Below, in pieces: positions 11,157 through 20,798 of a DNA stretch of 26,991 nt. The stretch comes from a virus. A program made the position numbers and the translations under genes. Below the pieces are notes generated by a model. The model ran no database searches. It worked only from the letters and a program-made list of their open reading frames with translations, and was not told the DNA's origin. Position 1 is the stretch's first letter; every line of letters begins with the position of its first letter. The stretch spans positions 1-26,991 of IMG/VR virus record IMGVR_UViG_3300015366_000131; one strand, given 5' to 3'.

Positions 11157-14054
11157 ATGTTAAAACAATTCTATGAGAAAGCATTGCCATCGCAGGGTGT
11201 TTATTGTGTAAGTGGTATAGAACAAACAACAAAGAAAACAGTCAACCGCTTTGCAGAAACACTTGAAGATGTATTTAAATTAGTCGAGAAGTTAAAAAGT
11301 CAGCAGTTAAATGTATTTGTAGCACCTGGGTCGTTCGATGGGTTTAGCCGTAAAGCGGAGAACTGCATCTTTTATAAGTCGTTCTTCGTTGATCTCGATG
11401 TTGGAGAGGGTAAAGCTTATGGTGACAAAGGCGAGGCGCAAACAGCCTTATGGAAGTTCCTTGGTGAAACAGGTCTGCCTGATCCTGTGTGTATTGATTC
11501 TGGCGGTGGTCTGCATGCCTATTGGATTATGGATAGGGATATCCCAATTGAAGAGTACCTTCCCTATGCACAGAAGTTCAAGACATTTGCATTAGCAAGG
11601 ATAGGCGCTGACCCGATGGTGATGGCTGATCCAGCTAGGATCATGCGTTGCCCTGACACATTCAATCATAAGTTTAATCCCCCAGAACCTACGTCAGTTA
11701 TTGGTGATGAGATTTCTAGCTATGACTGGGATGAGTTTAAAGCATTCTTAGATTCTTTTGAAGTTGTTGAACAAGCTAAGACCGTAGACCCGTTTGCTAA
11801 TGTACGCAAAGGCTTAGACGAAGATGCACTAGCTATGAAAAAGCTAGATGACTACGAGTGGAGCTTTCAAAAGATTGTAGAACGCACACTTGCTGGTGAT
11901 GGCTGTGCGCAGATTAAACACATATTAGTTGAGGCTGCAACGCTAGAAGAACCACTATGGCATGCTGGTCTATCTATAGCCAAGTTCTGTACTGATGGCG
12001 CAAAAGCTATACATCTAATATCAGAAGACTATCCCACTTATTCATACGAAGAAACAGAAAAGAAAGCCAAAGACTTTCCAGCCCCTCGCACATGCGAATG
12101 GTTTGAAGATAACTACCCTGACAGATGCAAAGGATGCAAACACCGTGGAAAAATTAAAACCCCAATCGTTTTGGGAAAAGTTATTAAGGAAGCAACCGAC
12201 GAAATTATTATTACCCCAGCAGGAGAACAGTCAGCCAGCGACATTAACGCCGCCCTCGGAATACAAACCGATGAAGAGGAATCAGTTTGGGAGACATCGA
12301 ATACCCAAAAAATTCCAAAATTACCAACCCCCTATGTAGTAGGCGCTAGTGGCGGTGTTTATTTTGTACCTCCACCGAAAGCTGATAAGAAGGGGCAGGT
12401 TCACTACGAAGACCCATTTGAGATTCTTGCACAACTGTTATACCCCACACGCAGACTATTTAGTCCTCTAGATGGTGAGTGCTTGACTATGCATTTGATT
12501 CTTCCTAATGATGGTCTTAAAGAGTTCTTACTACCTATGAAGTCTGTATATGCGTTAGAAGAATTTAAGAAGACACTCTCGTTTCACCAAGTTATTTATA
12601 GTCCGAAGCATATCAATCACATACAAGAATACATTGTCACATGGAGCAAATATATGATTCTCATAAACAAAGCGCAACAGATGCGTATGCAGTTAGGTTG
12701 GACAGAGTCTAAGAACTCTGAAGAATGGAATAAACGTAGTTTTGTTGTTGGCGATAAAGAGATTACCCACGATGGTAAATTAGTTGAAGCACCTATTTCG
12801 CCCTACATCCGTGGAGTATCTAAACACTTTAAAACAGTTGGAACTTTTGAACGTTGGCAAGAGTCAGCTAATGAACTAAACCGTCTTGGGTTTGAGTTGC
12901 ATGCTATGGTCTGCATGGCTGGTTTTGGAACCACACTCATGTCCTACATGTCTACACCTGGCGTTGTGATATCTTTGTTGGGTAGATCAGGTAGCGCTAA
13001 GACTGGTGCTATGTATGCTGGCATTAGTGCTTTTGGTGACCCCGACGCGCTAAGCGTATTTGAAAGTACGGACAACGGTTTGACTGGTCGTATGCTTGGT
13101 CTTAAGAACTTGATGTTTGGAGTTGATGAAGTTGGTAACAAAGACCCTAAGCCACTATCTCAGTTAGTTCATAACGTCTCAAATGGTAAAGCCAAGATTC
13201 GCATGCAAGCATCAGTCAATGCTGAACGGGTTACCGAGATGATAGCATCTTTAATAGCAGTGTTAACCACTAATGAATCGGTTTACAACAAGTTTGAGGT
13301 TCTTAAGGGAAGTCCTGACGGAGAAGTAGCTCGTCTGATTGAGTTCTTGATTGAACAACCAGAGGACTTAAAAGGGGCAGAAGGCGCAAAGCTAGGTGTT
13401 CATATCTTTGATGCATTCAAACATAACTATGGTCATGCAGGTCCGATGTTTATCCAGCAGGTCTACCAGATTGGTGATGCTCATATTCAGATGCGGATTG
13501 GTCATTGGATTAATAGATATTTAACTGACACAGGTGGCGATTCAGCTTATCGTTTCCATCAGAACTACGTAGCGGCTGTGTTTACAGCAGGAGAAATTCT
13601 AAACGATGCTGGTATTGTTAAGTATGATTTAGAACGTATTTACCGCAAAGTAATTCATGAGCTTATCAACATCAAGCTAAATGTGGTCAAGGTTAACAAT
13701 ACCGACTACTCTGCTGTTCTCAATGACTTTATCTACGAGAATATGGGTAACATCTTACGTATTAAGGATGGCAAGGTGATTGATGAACCCCGCGGCAAAT
13801 TAGTTGCAAGAGTTGCTACCGATGAACCTACTCGCATATCTAAAGAAGCGTTCAAAGAATATTTGCAGAAGAAAAAGATTTCTCCACGAGAGTTTGAAAA
13901 GCATATGCTCGAGTCTGGCGATATGGTAGACAAAGGTGCTAAGAAACATTTGGAAACTGGCTGGAAAGCAACGACTACTACCAAAGCTACCAACGTTTAT
14001 CTATTCAAAAATACAATGGAGTTCACGGATGATAAACCCCACGCAGATCATTGA
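11157..14054 (+). CDS. Primase-helicase (AEP primase domain plus AAA-type helicase domain)
   Basis: A 965-residue fusion. The N-terminal archaeo-eukaryotic primase-type domain has FFVDLD (D79, D81), SGGGLHAYW (H120) and ADPARIMR (D158), the three AEP motifs. A Cys/His cluster CKGCKH near 340 may bind zinc. The C-terminal half is a DUF927/RepB-like ATPase with Walker A GRSGSAKT (609-616) and Walker B FGVDEVGN (D657-E658). The protein would both prime and unwind at the fork beside the polymerase, replacing a T7 gp4-type enzyme. No Shine-Dalgarno site is seen before the ATG (CTGCGCAT), and a terminator ends 13 nt upstream, so expression is probably low or depends on readthrough. The gene overlaps the next by 26 nt. 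Confidence 0.88.
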   Translation: MLKQFYEKALPSQGVYCVSGIEQTTKKTVNRFAETLEDVFKLVEKLKSQQLNVFVAPGSFDGFSRKAENCIFYKSFFVDLDVGEGKAYGDKGEAQTALWKFLGETGLPDPVCIDSGGGLHAYWIMDRDIPIEEYLPYAQKFKTFALARIGADPMVMADPARIMRCPDTFNHKFNPPEPTSVIGDEISSYDWDEFKAFLDSFEVVEQAKTVDPFANVRKGLDEDALAMKKLDDYEWSFQKIVERTLAGDGCAQIKHILVEAATLEEPLWHAGLSIAKFCTDGAKAIHLISEDYPTYSYEETEKKAKDFPAPRTCEWFEDNYPDRCKGCKHRGKIKTPIVLGKVIKEATDEIIITPAGEQSASDINAALGIQTDEEESVWETSNTQKIPKLPTPYVVGASGGVYFVPPPKADKKGQVHYEDPFEILAQLLYPTRRLFSPLDGECLTMHLILPNDGLKEFLLPMKSVYALEEFKKTLSFHQVIYSPKHINHIQEYIVTWSKYMILINKAQQMRMQLGWTESKNSEEWNKRSFVVGDKEITHDGKLVEAPISPYIRGVSKHFKTVGTFERWQESANELNRLGFELHAMVCMAGFGTTLMSYMSTPGVVISLLGRSGSAKTGAMYAGISAFGDPDALSVFESTDNGLTGRMLGLKNLMFGVDEVGNKDPKPLSQLVHNVSNGKAKIRMQASVNAERVTEMIASLIAVLTTNESVYNKFEVLKGSPDGEVARLIEFLIEQPEDLKGAEGAKLGVHIFDAFKHNYGHAGPMFIQQVYQIGDAHIQMRIGHWINRYLTDTGGDSAYRFHQNYVAAVFTAGEILNDAGIVKYDLERIYRKVIHELINIKLNVVKVNNTDYSAVLNDFIYENMGNILRIKDGKVIDEPRGKLVARVATDEPTRISKEAFKEYLQKKKISPREFEKHMLESGDMVDKGAKKHLETGWKATTTTKATNVYLFKNTMEFTDDKPHADH

Positions 14055-14238
14055 ACCAGAATGGCTGCTACCGTTTGAAGGCATGGAGGTTGGGGAGAGT
14101 TTTTTTATCCCTACCCTTCGCCCAGCGGAGTTAATTTACTCTTTAGACTGTGGCGCAAAGCGAGCTGGAGTGCGTGTAAAGTCGTACGTTACAACTAAAG
14201 ATAGTCACCTAGGGGTACGTTGTTGGCGTACCGCCTAG
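14029..14238 (+). CDS. Small phage protein of unknown function
   Basis: A 69-residue protein. The frame is open upstream into the primase gene, but GGAG at 14018-14021 fits the ATG at 14029. The sequence (IEPEWLLPFEGMEVGESFFIP...) has the pattern E-WLLPFEGMEVGESF followed by a basic KRAGVRVKSYV and a C-terminal GVRCWRT. I recognise the W-PF-x-ME-VG-SFFIP layout from unannotated phage proteins, often in the replication region. The TAG stop is part of the CTAG shared with the opposite-strand gene and lies in a terminator stem. Confidence 0.7.
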   Translation: MINPTQIIEPEWLLPFEGMEVGESFFIPTLRPAELIYSLDCGAKRAGVRVKSYVTTKDSHLGVRCWRTA

Positions 14239-14246
14239 TCTTTTTT
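14209..14246 (+). terminator. Rho-independent terminator at the convergent junction
   Basis: CTAGGGGTACG (14209-14219) pairs with CGTACC (14227-14232), then a bulged G, then CCTAG (14234-14238), around loop TTGTTGG. Six T follow at 14241-14246. The T-run serves + strand transcription. On the - strand the hairpin lacks a T-run. The stop codons of both flanking genes are in the stem. Confidence 0.8.
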
Positions 14247-17200
14247 CATACCATATGCTTGGAACATACTAACCATACGGTACTTAATTAAGTTCTGTTG
14301 GAACTGATTTATTTTAAGTAGCTCAGCTTTTGTCTTGGGATCATAAGCAGGGTTGGCTCTAATTTTATTAGCGTCTGCCCTGTAATCTTTTAAATTACCG
14401 TTAATACTTTTTTCATAATAATCAACAATTAAAGTATTTAATGGCTTTTCAGCTTTATAACGTGCTAGTTGCGCAGGATTAGACTTAAACTCATTCATAA
14501 TCTTTTGCATTTCCTGTACGTCTTTTTCCATTTTAGAAAACTCACGGGCATCAACGCTTGACTTAGCGCCAAAGAAAGAACCAAACAATGGTAAGTCTGT
14601 TTTAGCGGTAAATTCTTTTCTACCTTTTTGCATTTCTGATAAGCCGTAAGCTAGTTCTCCGATACGGCTAGCTCCATCAGCATAGCTATTGGCAAAGAAG
14701 TACAAGGAGTTAGGACTAATATCAATACCACCCAAACTTTCATTTGCCATCCACACTGCTAAGTCTTTATACACCTGTGGGATTTTGTCTCCGCCAAGAT
14801 ATGCATCACCCATACGACGGTTAGAGTCATTATAAATGTTTTGACCAAGACCATTTTTATTCATAACAAACTCAACCAAAGGACGTACGGTGCTTGGCAT
14901 CATAGAGTCAACTGCAAATGCCAATGGGTTTTCCATAGCATTCATACGAGATACTGGAATTGGCACAAACGAATCAAGCGATATCTGTAAGAAGATATTA
15001 CCCAAAGCATTCTTCATAGACTGTGAGCCACTCAACACAGAAGCAAATTGCGCACCAGCAGCGGCAAACGCACCTAGTCCAAAACCCCAAGGAATCTGTA
15101 TAGGAGTTCTATCTTTGCTTATCCAGCGTGGTAAATGGAAACGAGCAAAGCGAGTCCACTGATCCATATTATCGTTTAATACATCGTTTCGACCCATGTC
15201 ATCATCATCTGCCATCAACGCTGCCATAGCATAAGCAGTCACACCCATACCAAGTAGAACACCAACCATATTTTGGGCGTTTCTCTTTTTAGCCATGTAG
15301 TTTTTTCTAAACGTATCTTTGGCTTCTTGGTTGTCTCTAAGTCCTGGCAACGTAGCTTCTGCTTCTATCATTACTTTATTAATGTTACGGAACGCTGGAG
15401 TAATAGCCTCAATAGCACGAACAGCACCTGTTGCAGATGGGCGGAAGAACATAAAGAATGCACCCATAGCTTTACCAAGTTCACCGACCTGTTCAAAGTT
15501 AGCTAGGTTTTTAGCGTAGGCAGCGGCGCGGGTTGCAGCGGCGGCTTCGGTCATGCCTTGAGTCATATAGTTACTCTTCATCAAACCATATGCTGCGGTG
15601 CGGCTAGCCAATTCAAATGAATTGTTATAGATATCAATGAATTTATCAAACTGTTCTTTAGTCTGAATAATCTTAGAAGTACCTAATTCGCTACGTAATT
15701 TCTGGTAGTTAGCTTTTAAACTTACGCCCTCTAAATAAGAAGTCATACCGCCTTGGCTTAAAAACTCCAACATATTTTTGGTAAATGCATTTTGCTCAGC
15801 GTAGGCTGCCAACTGGTCAAACTGCCTAGTCTCTAATAAGTATGCTACTTTTGCTGCTTTAGCTAGACCACCATTTGCCACCGCAGCGCTAATTTGACCA
15901 ATGAACTGAGCAGACTTAACTGGACCTAAGTCAGCACCGATAGCCCAAGCGTTGGTCAATGCATCACGAACAAAGTTTAAAGGCGCAAAGTTATAGTTGT
16001 AGCGAGTATGTAATTGACCAAAGAAGCTAGTAATACTATTACCAAGCTCAGTTAGGGTACTAGTTTGCTGATAAGTACGACGGATGCTATCTAGCATTGG
16101 CTTATCGTCAATCTCTAAAATATCAATACTACCATCTTCGTTGTAATGGAAAATGGTTTTATCTTTAGGGATAGCGTCTAGTTTAGCTTTATCTCGTTCA
16201 TTAAACGGTATATGGTCAATAACTCGACCAGCAATAATGCCTTGCCCATTAGGATTTAATTTGCCTTTATGTAAAAGATTTTTAACTGATTGAGTTAATC
16301 CTACACGTCCAGCACGGGTTGCAGCGCGAACTGCATCAGACATAGTTTGAAGTACTGGGTTATCTGCAGGAGTAAAACGACCATCAAATCCGTAGGCGGC
16401 GTCTTGCAAGTCTTTACCCAAGCGTTTGCTTTCAAAACCTAAGTCCTCGTCAAGGGTAGTATGAGAAGAAAACGCACCCTTACCTTTAAACGGCGCATAA
16501 TGATCATAGCCATAGAAGTTTACTCGGTTATCTACATAGGCAGACCAGTAGTTTGCCTCTTTATTAAGCATTGTAGTTACATCGTTAACTTCTTTTAAGT
16601 TAGCAAGAATGCTATCGTAGATAGGTTTAAGTTCCGTATTCTTTTCGTAATCAGCAAGACGTGCAGCCATCTTGTCAGATTTAACACCTAACACGTTATA
16701 ACGTATGTTATTAATATCCAATAAGCTCTTATCGCCTAATTGTTTTCCAGATAACTCATCACTCATCGCTGTAGCATAGCGAGATACAATTGTATCTAAT
16801 TCAGCACGTAATGCTTGAGCTTGTGCTTTAGATAAGCGTTTACTATCTAATAGATTAACAATTGTTTTGCGTCTATCAGCAGGACTCAATGTATTATTGT
16901 TTAGTATTTTATTAGTATCTAAAGGCACAGTTAGAATGTATTTAACTAGACGACGTTCTTTTTCGTGCAGTGCTTCTAATAGCATATGCACCTTGCTTAA
17001 CGCTTCGTCCGTATCTACTTTTAAAGTTTTAGCTAACTGGGCAATACCTTTTTGCAAACGCTCATGTGGCTCTGCAATATATCGGCTATATAGGTTACGC
17101 GCTTTAGTATTAGATAGAGTCAGGAAAGTCCAAACAGTATTAATCTTGCTATCGTCTTCCCAGTTAGTCTGATCAGCAAGTTCCATTAAATCTTGCAAAT

Positions 17201-20200
17201 GCTTAGCGTTGTAGCTTCTATTTTGAAAAAGCGTAGCAAGTCTGCGTAACCCAGGGGCTGTTGTAAAGAATTTATGGATGCCAGTTATGTTCTTTGGTTT
17301 CTGTTTAGATGATAGTTTGTATGGGCTATCTTTCGCTAATGGCGCGGTTAAGTCACCTTCTTCACCACGTAGTTTGGCTTCAGCCTCTTCAGCTTTAGTA
17401 ACTTTTGATTTACCTGCAGCGCCTTTTTTAGCGGCAGCAAGCGGAGCAACTTTAATGCCTTTCTCTGGGGAAGCAAGAATACGGCTAAAAACTTCAGACA
17501 TCTCTAACATGAGATTGCCTTCATAGCCTGGGTAGGTAGTTAAAAACTTTCTAGCTTGCGTTGCATGTACTTTTTCTTTTTTAACTACAACTTCTTTTTC
17601 ATTGCCTTCTTCATTTAACATAGAAGTAGCAAATTCGCCTACGGTTTCAGCATCTTTAATAGCTTCATATAGCTCATCTGGATCCATTGAGCCATACTCT
17701 TTGGCAACTTGCGCATACATTTCAGCAGTTAATTCTTCTGTTTGAGCTTTAGCGTCATACAAACCAAACATCTTGCTAAGCGCTTGAGTAAATTGTTTCC
17801 AAGCTGCCATAGCTTTAGCAGTGTATTTTGCAAGGGGACGTACTTGTGTTTCAGCTAAAGCAATTTGAAATTTATTATCTGTCATTGCATAACTAACAAA
17901 CTCGTACAAATTTTCGTATGCGTTTTTAAATCTACCGCCTAAACGTTTTTTAGAAAAGTCGTATATCTTTTGCAAATGCTCAGCCGCATCTCTTTGTGTT
18001 TGAGTAAGCTTAGATGGGTCTTTTAAATATTGACTAATAATTTTTACAGTACCTGCGTGAACAATTTCATGAAGGACAGTAGACTCATCAAATCCGCCAG
18101 GGGTAAAGTAAAAAGTATCTGTTTTAGGATTGTATTCAGCCAGCTTACCTTCTTGTTCTAAACGTTGAATAACTTTATTATTAGGATCAGTAATAACTTT
18201 AGAATTAAAAGTTAGTGTATTTAAAGAAGTAGCCAATAATCTAAAAGTTAAAGCGCTAGCCCGTTTACGAATACTTGCAAGATAAGCATAAGCTTGACGA
18301 TAAGTCTTGTCACCTTTTTTTAAATTTAATCCTTTAAACCCTTCAGAAGATGAAATGAGATCAGACAGCACTCCGTTAATATCACCAGTTATTAATTTAG
18401 CTTTTGTATTTTCAGATAATGCTTCGCCTTTGCCTTGGGCAGATGCTTCTTCCGCAGCTTCTTTTTTAATTCGTTCAGTAGCTGCAGCTTTAGATACTTC
18501 TTCAGTACCTTTAAGTTTTAAATTTCTAACGCCCTCACGAGACACATTACGAATGCCATGACCTTCTTGTTCTAGTTGTTCAGCTACAGCAGTAAATCCT
18601 GCATCCCGCTCAACAGGGCTATTAGTTTTTACTTTACTGGTATAAGCGGATTGAGCCTCTGGAGATAAACTACCCCATGCTGGCATGTCAATACCTAAAG
18701 AACGTTGAAAAATTGGGCGGTTCTTTTCGTAGCCATTAACTATGCGTTGTTCAACTGGTTTTAAACCAGAACCTTTATTTTGTTCTCTATAAGCAGCAAG
18801 GGTTTTTGCAGCATTATCAAAATCTTCTGCTGACGGATTAGTTTTAAGACTGCCTAGATATGTTTCTTTTTCATCAGCTTTTAAATCTTTCCAAGCAGGT
18901 ATAACTACACCAGCTTCTTTTTGCGCTTGGCGTGATAACTCATATTCTTCACGAGTTTGCTCATCAGTTTTAACTTGCGGTATGTTTTGCCCAATAGTTT
19001 CTTTTAAGGCTGCTTGGCGTGCTGCTTCATCTTGAGCGGCTTGCGCTTGGTCTTTCTCTAGTGCAGCTTGTGATTCTGTAGGAGTAATTGTTTGAGACTC
19101 TTCTTTTAACGGAAGAGGTCTTGTTGGCATAGCCGTTGATTGTTGTTTTAGTGCAGGACGCTCTGTTCCTTCTCCAGTTTGAGACACCTGAGCAGGTGGC
19201 TTAATTCCTCCCACTCCTCCACTTTCAGTTGTGGTAGTTCCTGCGGCGGTGGTATCAGCACCTTGCTGTCCAGATATTTGAGAGCTAACTCTATTTGTTG
19301 CATCGAGAGTGCTAGTTGTTGGGGCATTTGGATCTCCTATAGTTGCCAAATGGTCTTTAAGTAATTGCGTAGCTTGCAAGTTGTCCATACCTTCTGGACG
19401 CTCAAGACCAAACTTACCAAACAAAGACTTAATAGTAGATGGGTGTAGTGCTTTGCCTTCAGCTAATTTACCCAGTTTCTCATTTGCTTCTTGAACATTC
19501 TTTTCAATTTGCAATTCTTCTGGTGTCTTTGGCTTAACAATGTTTTGGACGACAGGTGCAGCTTCAGCTAATGACTTACCAGTCTCATCTAGCGCTGGGG
19601 ATATAACAGCGGCTTCTTCTGGAGTAAGCGTATCAACTTTAGTTTCTATGTTTTTATCAATGCCAGTAAATGCGTCTTTGCTTTTAGCTTCGTTGCCAGG
19701 CTTAACTTCAATCTTGCCATTCATGAAAGTGCGTACGCCACCTAGACCGCCAGGAACTACAGACATACCTACTGAAGCAGCGGCAGTATTAATATAATCT
19801 TTTAAAGCTTGCGCATCGGCTAAAGACAGATTAGCGCCATAGCGCTCTGCCATTGTTTGAATTTCTTCTGGAATTACTTCTTTAAGACCTGTTGTACCAA
19901 TAGCTTTAGCTATGTCATAAACTAATTTGCCAGTACTCTCTGCAGGTAACCCACTTAAGTTAAGCCCTTTAACTGCGCCTAATGTAATTTTTTCAGTTGC
20001 AAAGTCAGCGATTGCATGAATAGCGGCGGCAGGAAGAACCCGACCCAAGTCTAAGTCTTCAGCAGTTTTGCCTTGTTGTTGTAATTCATCTAATGCTCGC
20101 CCAGTAGTTTCACCAGCGCCATGCATACCAGCTTGGGCAGCCATACCAGCAGTTGTACCAAAGCTTCTAATAACATTTTTAGCTTCGTTCTGAATTAACT

Positions 20201-20789
20201 GTTCAGCTTTTTCTTTAGCACCTTGCGCAATTAAAGCTTCAGCTGCATCTTTAATACCTTTTTTAACAATAGACCGTTCTATTAAACCAGCTATACCTCC
20301 AGGGATTGCGCCAACACCTGCGCCAGTTGCAGCGCCAGCCACCGCACCAAGACCTGTAAATGCTGCTGTTTCTGCCAGCGTACCAATACCAGAACCAATT
20401 TGATATGGTAACCAGTCTGTTAATACAGTACCAATACCTTTATTTAATGCCGTAGTAAATTCATCAGAGGCACGTACTTTTTGCGCTGCTTGGGCTTCAT
20501 TCATGCCCTGCACACCAGCATTCATCATTTCTTTACTGCCAACCGCTTTGCCTGTTAGAACTTTAGCTGCATTGTAAGTTTCTTTAATGCCAGGTAATGT
20601 GTTTGTAATACCACGAACTAAATCGCTAGATGTATCTTCATCGCCTAATACTCTAGGACCAGTTTGAGTAGGTTGTGCTGGACTAGCTGCCCCAACTTTA
20701 TACTGTTCAAAGCGGGATAGTAAATCTTCTTGTGTAATTCCTTCTGGTACGTTTCTAACAAGCGTACCGTCTGGCATCCTTACATCCAT
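14235..20789 (-). CDS. Giant virion/ejected protein with zincin metallopeptidase domain
   Basis: A 2184-residue protein with AAGGAAT before its ATG. The N-terminus (MPDGTLVRNVPEGITQEDLL...) is a short domain I know from the start of other giant phage proteins. A Gly-rich hydrophobic stretch at 131-170 could enter membranes. A zincin motif HEIVH (H907, E908, H911) with E963 in NLYEFVSYA fits a gluzincin-like metallopeptidase. The middle (about 400-820) is a long Gln/Ala/Lys-rich helical region. The C-terminal third (NFVRDALTNAW near 1610, a hydrophobic segment at about 1838-1859) resembles large polyvalent protein-associated domains of phages. Such proteins are packaged and enter the cell with DNA. 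Its place after the GNAT-like and 854-residue genes parallels T7 gp16. The protease target, viral or host, is unknown. Confidence 0.8.
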   Translation of the reverse strand: MDVRMPDGTLVRNVPEGITQEDLLSRFEQYKVGAASPAQPTQTGPRVLGDEDTSSDLVRGITNTLPGIKETYNAAKVLTGKAVGSKEMMNAGVQGMNEAQAAQKVRASDEFTTALNKGIGTVLTDWLPYQIGSGIGTLAETAAFTGLGAVAGAATGAGVGAIPGGIAGLIERSIVKKGIKDAAEALIAQGAKEKAEQLIQNEAKNVIRSFGTTAGMAAQAGMHGAGETTGRALDELQQQGKTAEDLDLGRVLPAAAIHAIADFATEKITLGAVKGLNLSGLPAESTGKLVYDIAKAIGTTGLKEVIPEEIQTMAERYGANLSLADAQALKDYINTAAASVGMSVVPGGLGGVRTFMNGKIEVKPGNEAKSKDAFTGIDKNIETKVDTLTPEEAAVISPALDETGKSLAEAAPVVQNIVKPKTPEELQIEKNVQEANEKLGKLAEGKALHPSTIKSLFGKFGLERPEGMDNLQATQLLKDHLATIGDPNAPTTSTLDATNRVSSQISGQQGADTTAAGTTTTESGGVGGIKPPAQVSQTGEGTERPALKQQSTAMPTRPLPLKEESQTITPTESQAALEKDQAQAAQDEAARQAALKETIGQNIPQVKTDEQTREEYELSRQAQKEAGVVIPAWKDLKADEKETYLGSLKTNPSAEDFDNAAKTLAAYREQNKGSGLKPVEQRIVNGYEKNRPIFQRSLGIDMPAWGSLSPEAQSAYTSKVKTNSPVERDAGFTAVAEQLEQEGHGIRNVSREGVRNLKLKGTEEVSKAAATERIKKEAAEEASAQGKGEALSENTKAKLITGDINGVLSDLISSSEGFKGLNLKKGDKTYRQAYAYLASIRKRASALTFRLLATSLNTLTFNSKVITDPNNKVIQRLEQEGKLAEYNPKTDTFYFTPGGFDESTVLHEIVHAGTVKIISQYLKDPSKLTQTQRDAAEHLQKIYDFSKKRLGGRFKNAYENLYEFVSYAMTDNKFQIALAETQVRPLAKYTAKAMAAWKQFTQALSKMFGLYDAKAQTEELTAEMYAQVAKEYGSMDPDELYEAIKDAETVGEFATSMLNEEGNEKEVVVKKEKVHATQARKFLTTYPGYEGNLMLEMSEVFSRILASPEKGIKVAPLAAAKKGAAGKSKVTKAEEAEAKLRGEEGDLTAPLAKDSPYKLSSKQKPKNITGIHKFFTTAPGLRRLATLFQNRSYNAKHLQDLMELADQTNWEDDSKINTVWTFLTLSNTKARNLYSRYIAEPHERLQKGIAQLAKTLKVDTDEALSKVHMLLEALHEKERRLVKYILTVPLDTNKILNNNTLSPADRRKTIVNLLDSKRLSKAQAQALRAELDTIVSRYATAMSDELSGKQLGDKSLLDINNIRYNVLGVKSDKMAARLADYEKNTELKPIYDSILANLKEVNDVTTMLNKEANYWSAYVDNRVNFYGYDHYAPFKGKGAFSSHTTLDEDLGFESKRLGKDLQDAAYGFDGRFTPADNPVLQTMSDAVRAATRAGRVGLTQSVKNLLHKGKLNPNGQGIIAGRVIDHIPFNERDKAKLDAIPKDKTIFHYNEDGSIDILEIDDKPMLDSIRRTYQQTSTLTELGNSITSFFGQLHTRYNYNFAPLNFVRDALTNAWAIGADLGPVKSAQFIGQISAAVANGGLAKAAKVAYLLETRQFDQLAAYAEQNAFTKNMLEFLSQGGMTSYLEGVSLKANYQKLRSELGTSKIIQTKEQFDKFIDIYNNSFELASRTAAYGLMKSNYMTQGMTEAAAATRAAAYAKNLANFEQVGELGKAMGAFFMFFRPSATGAVRAIEAITPAFRNINKVMIEAEATLPGLRDNQEAKDTFRKNYMAKKRNAQNMVGVLLGMGVTAYAMAALMADDDDMGRNDVLNDNMDQWTRFARFHLPRWISKDRTPIQIPWGFGLGAFAAAGAQFASVLSGSQSMKNALGNIFLQISLDSFVPIPVSRMNAMENPLAFAVDSMMPSTVRPLVEFVMNKNGLGQNIYNDSNRRMGDAYLGGDKIPQVYKDLAVWMANESLGGIDISPNSLYFFANSYADGASRIGELAYGLSEMQKGRKEFTAKTDLPLFGSFFGAKSSVDAREFSKMEKDVQEMQKIMNEFKSNPAQLARYKAEKPLNTLIVDYYEKSINGNLKDYRADANKIRANPAYDPKTKAELLKINQFQQNLIKYRMVSMFQAYGMKKD

Positions 20790-20798
20790 AGCTATTCC

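Noticed and set aside
19179-19797. Several + strand open frames within the 2184-residue gene
   Set aside because: They are antisense to one uninterrupted long frame and give Ser-rich, low-complexity translations with no start signals.
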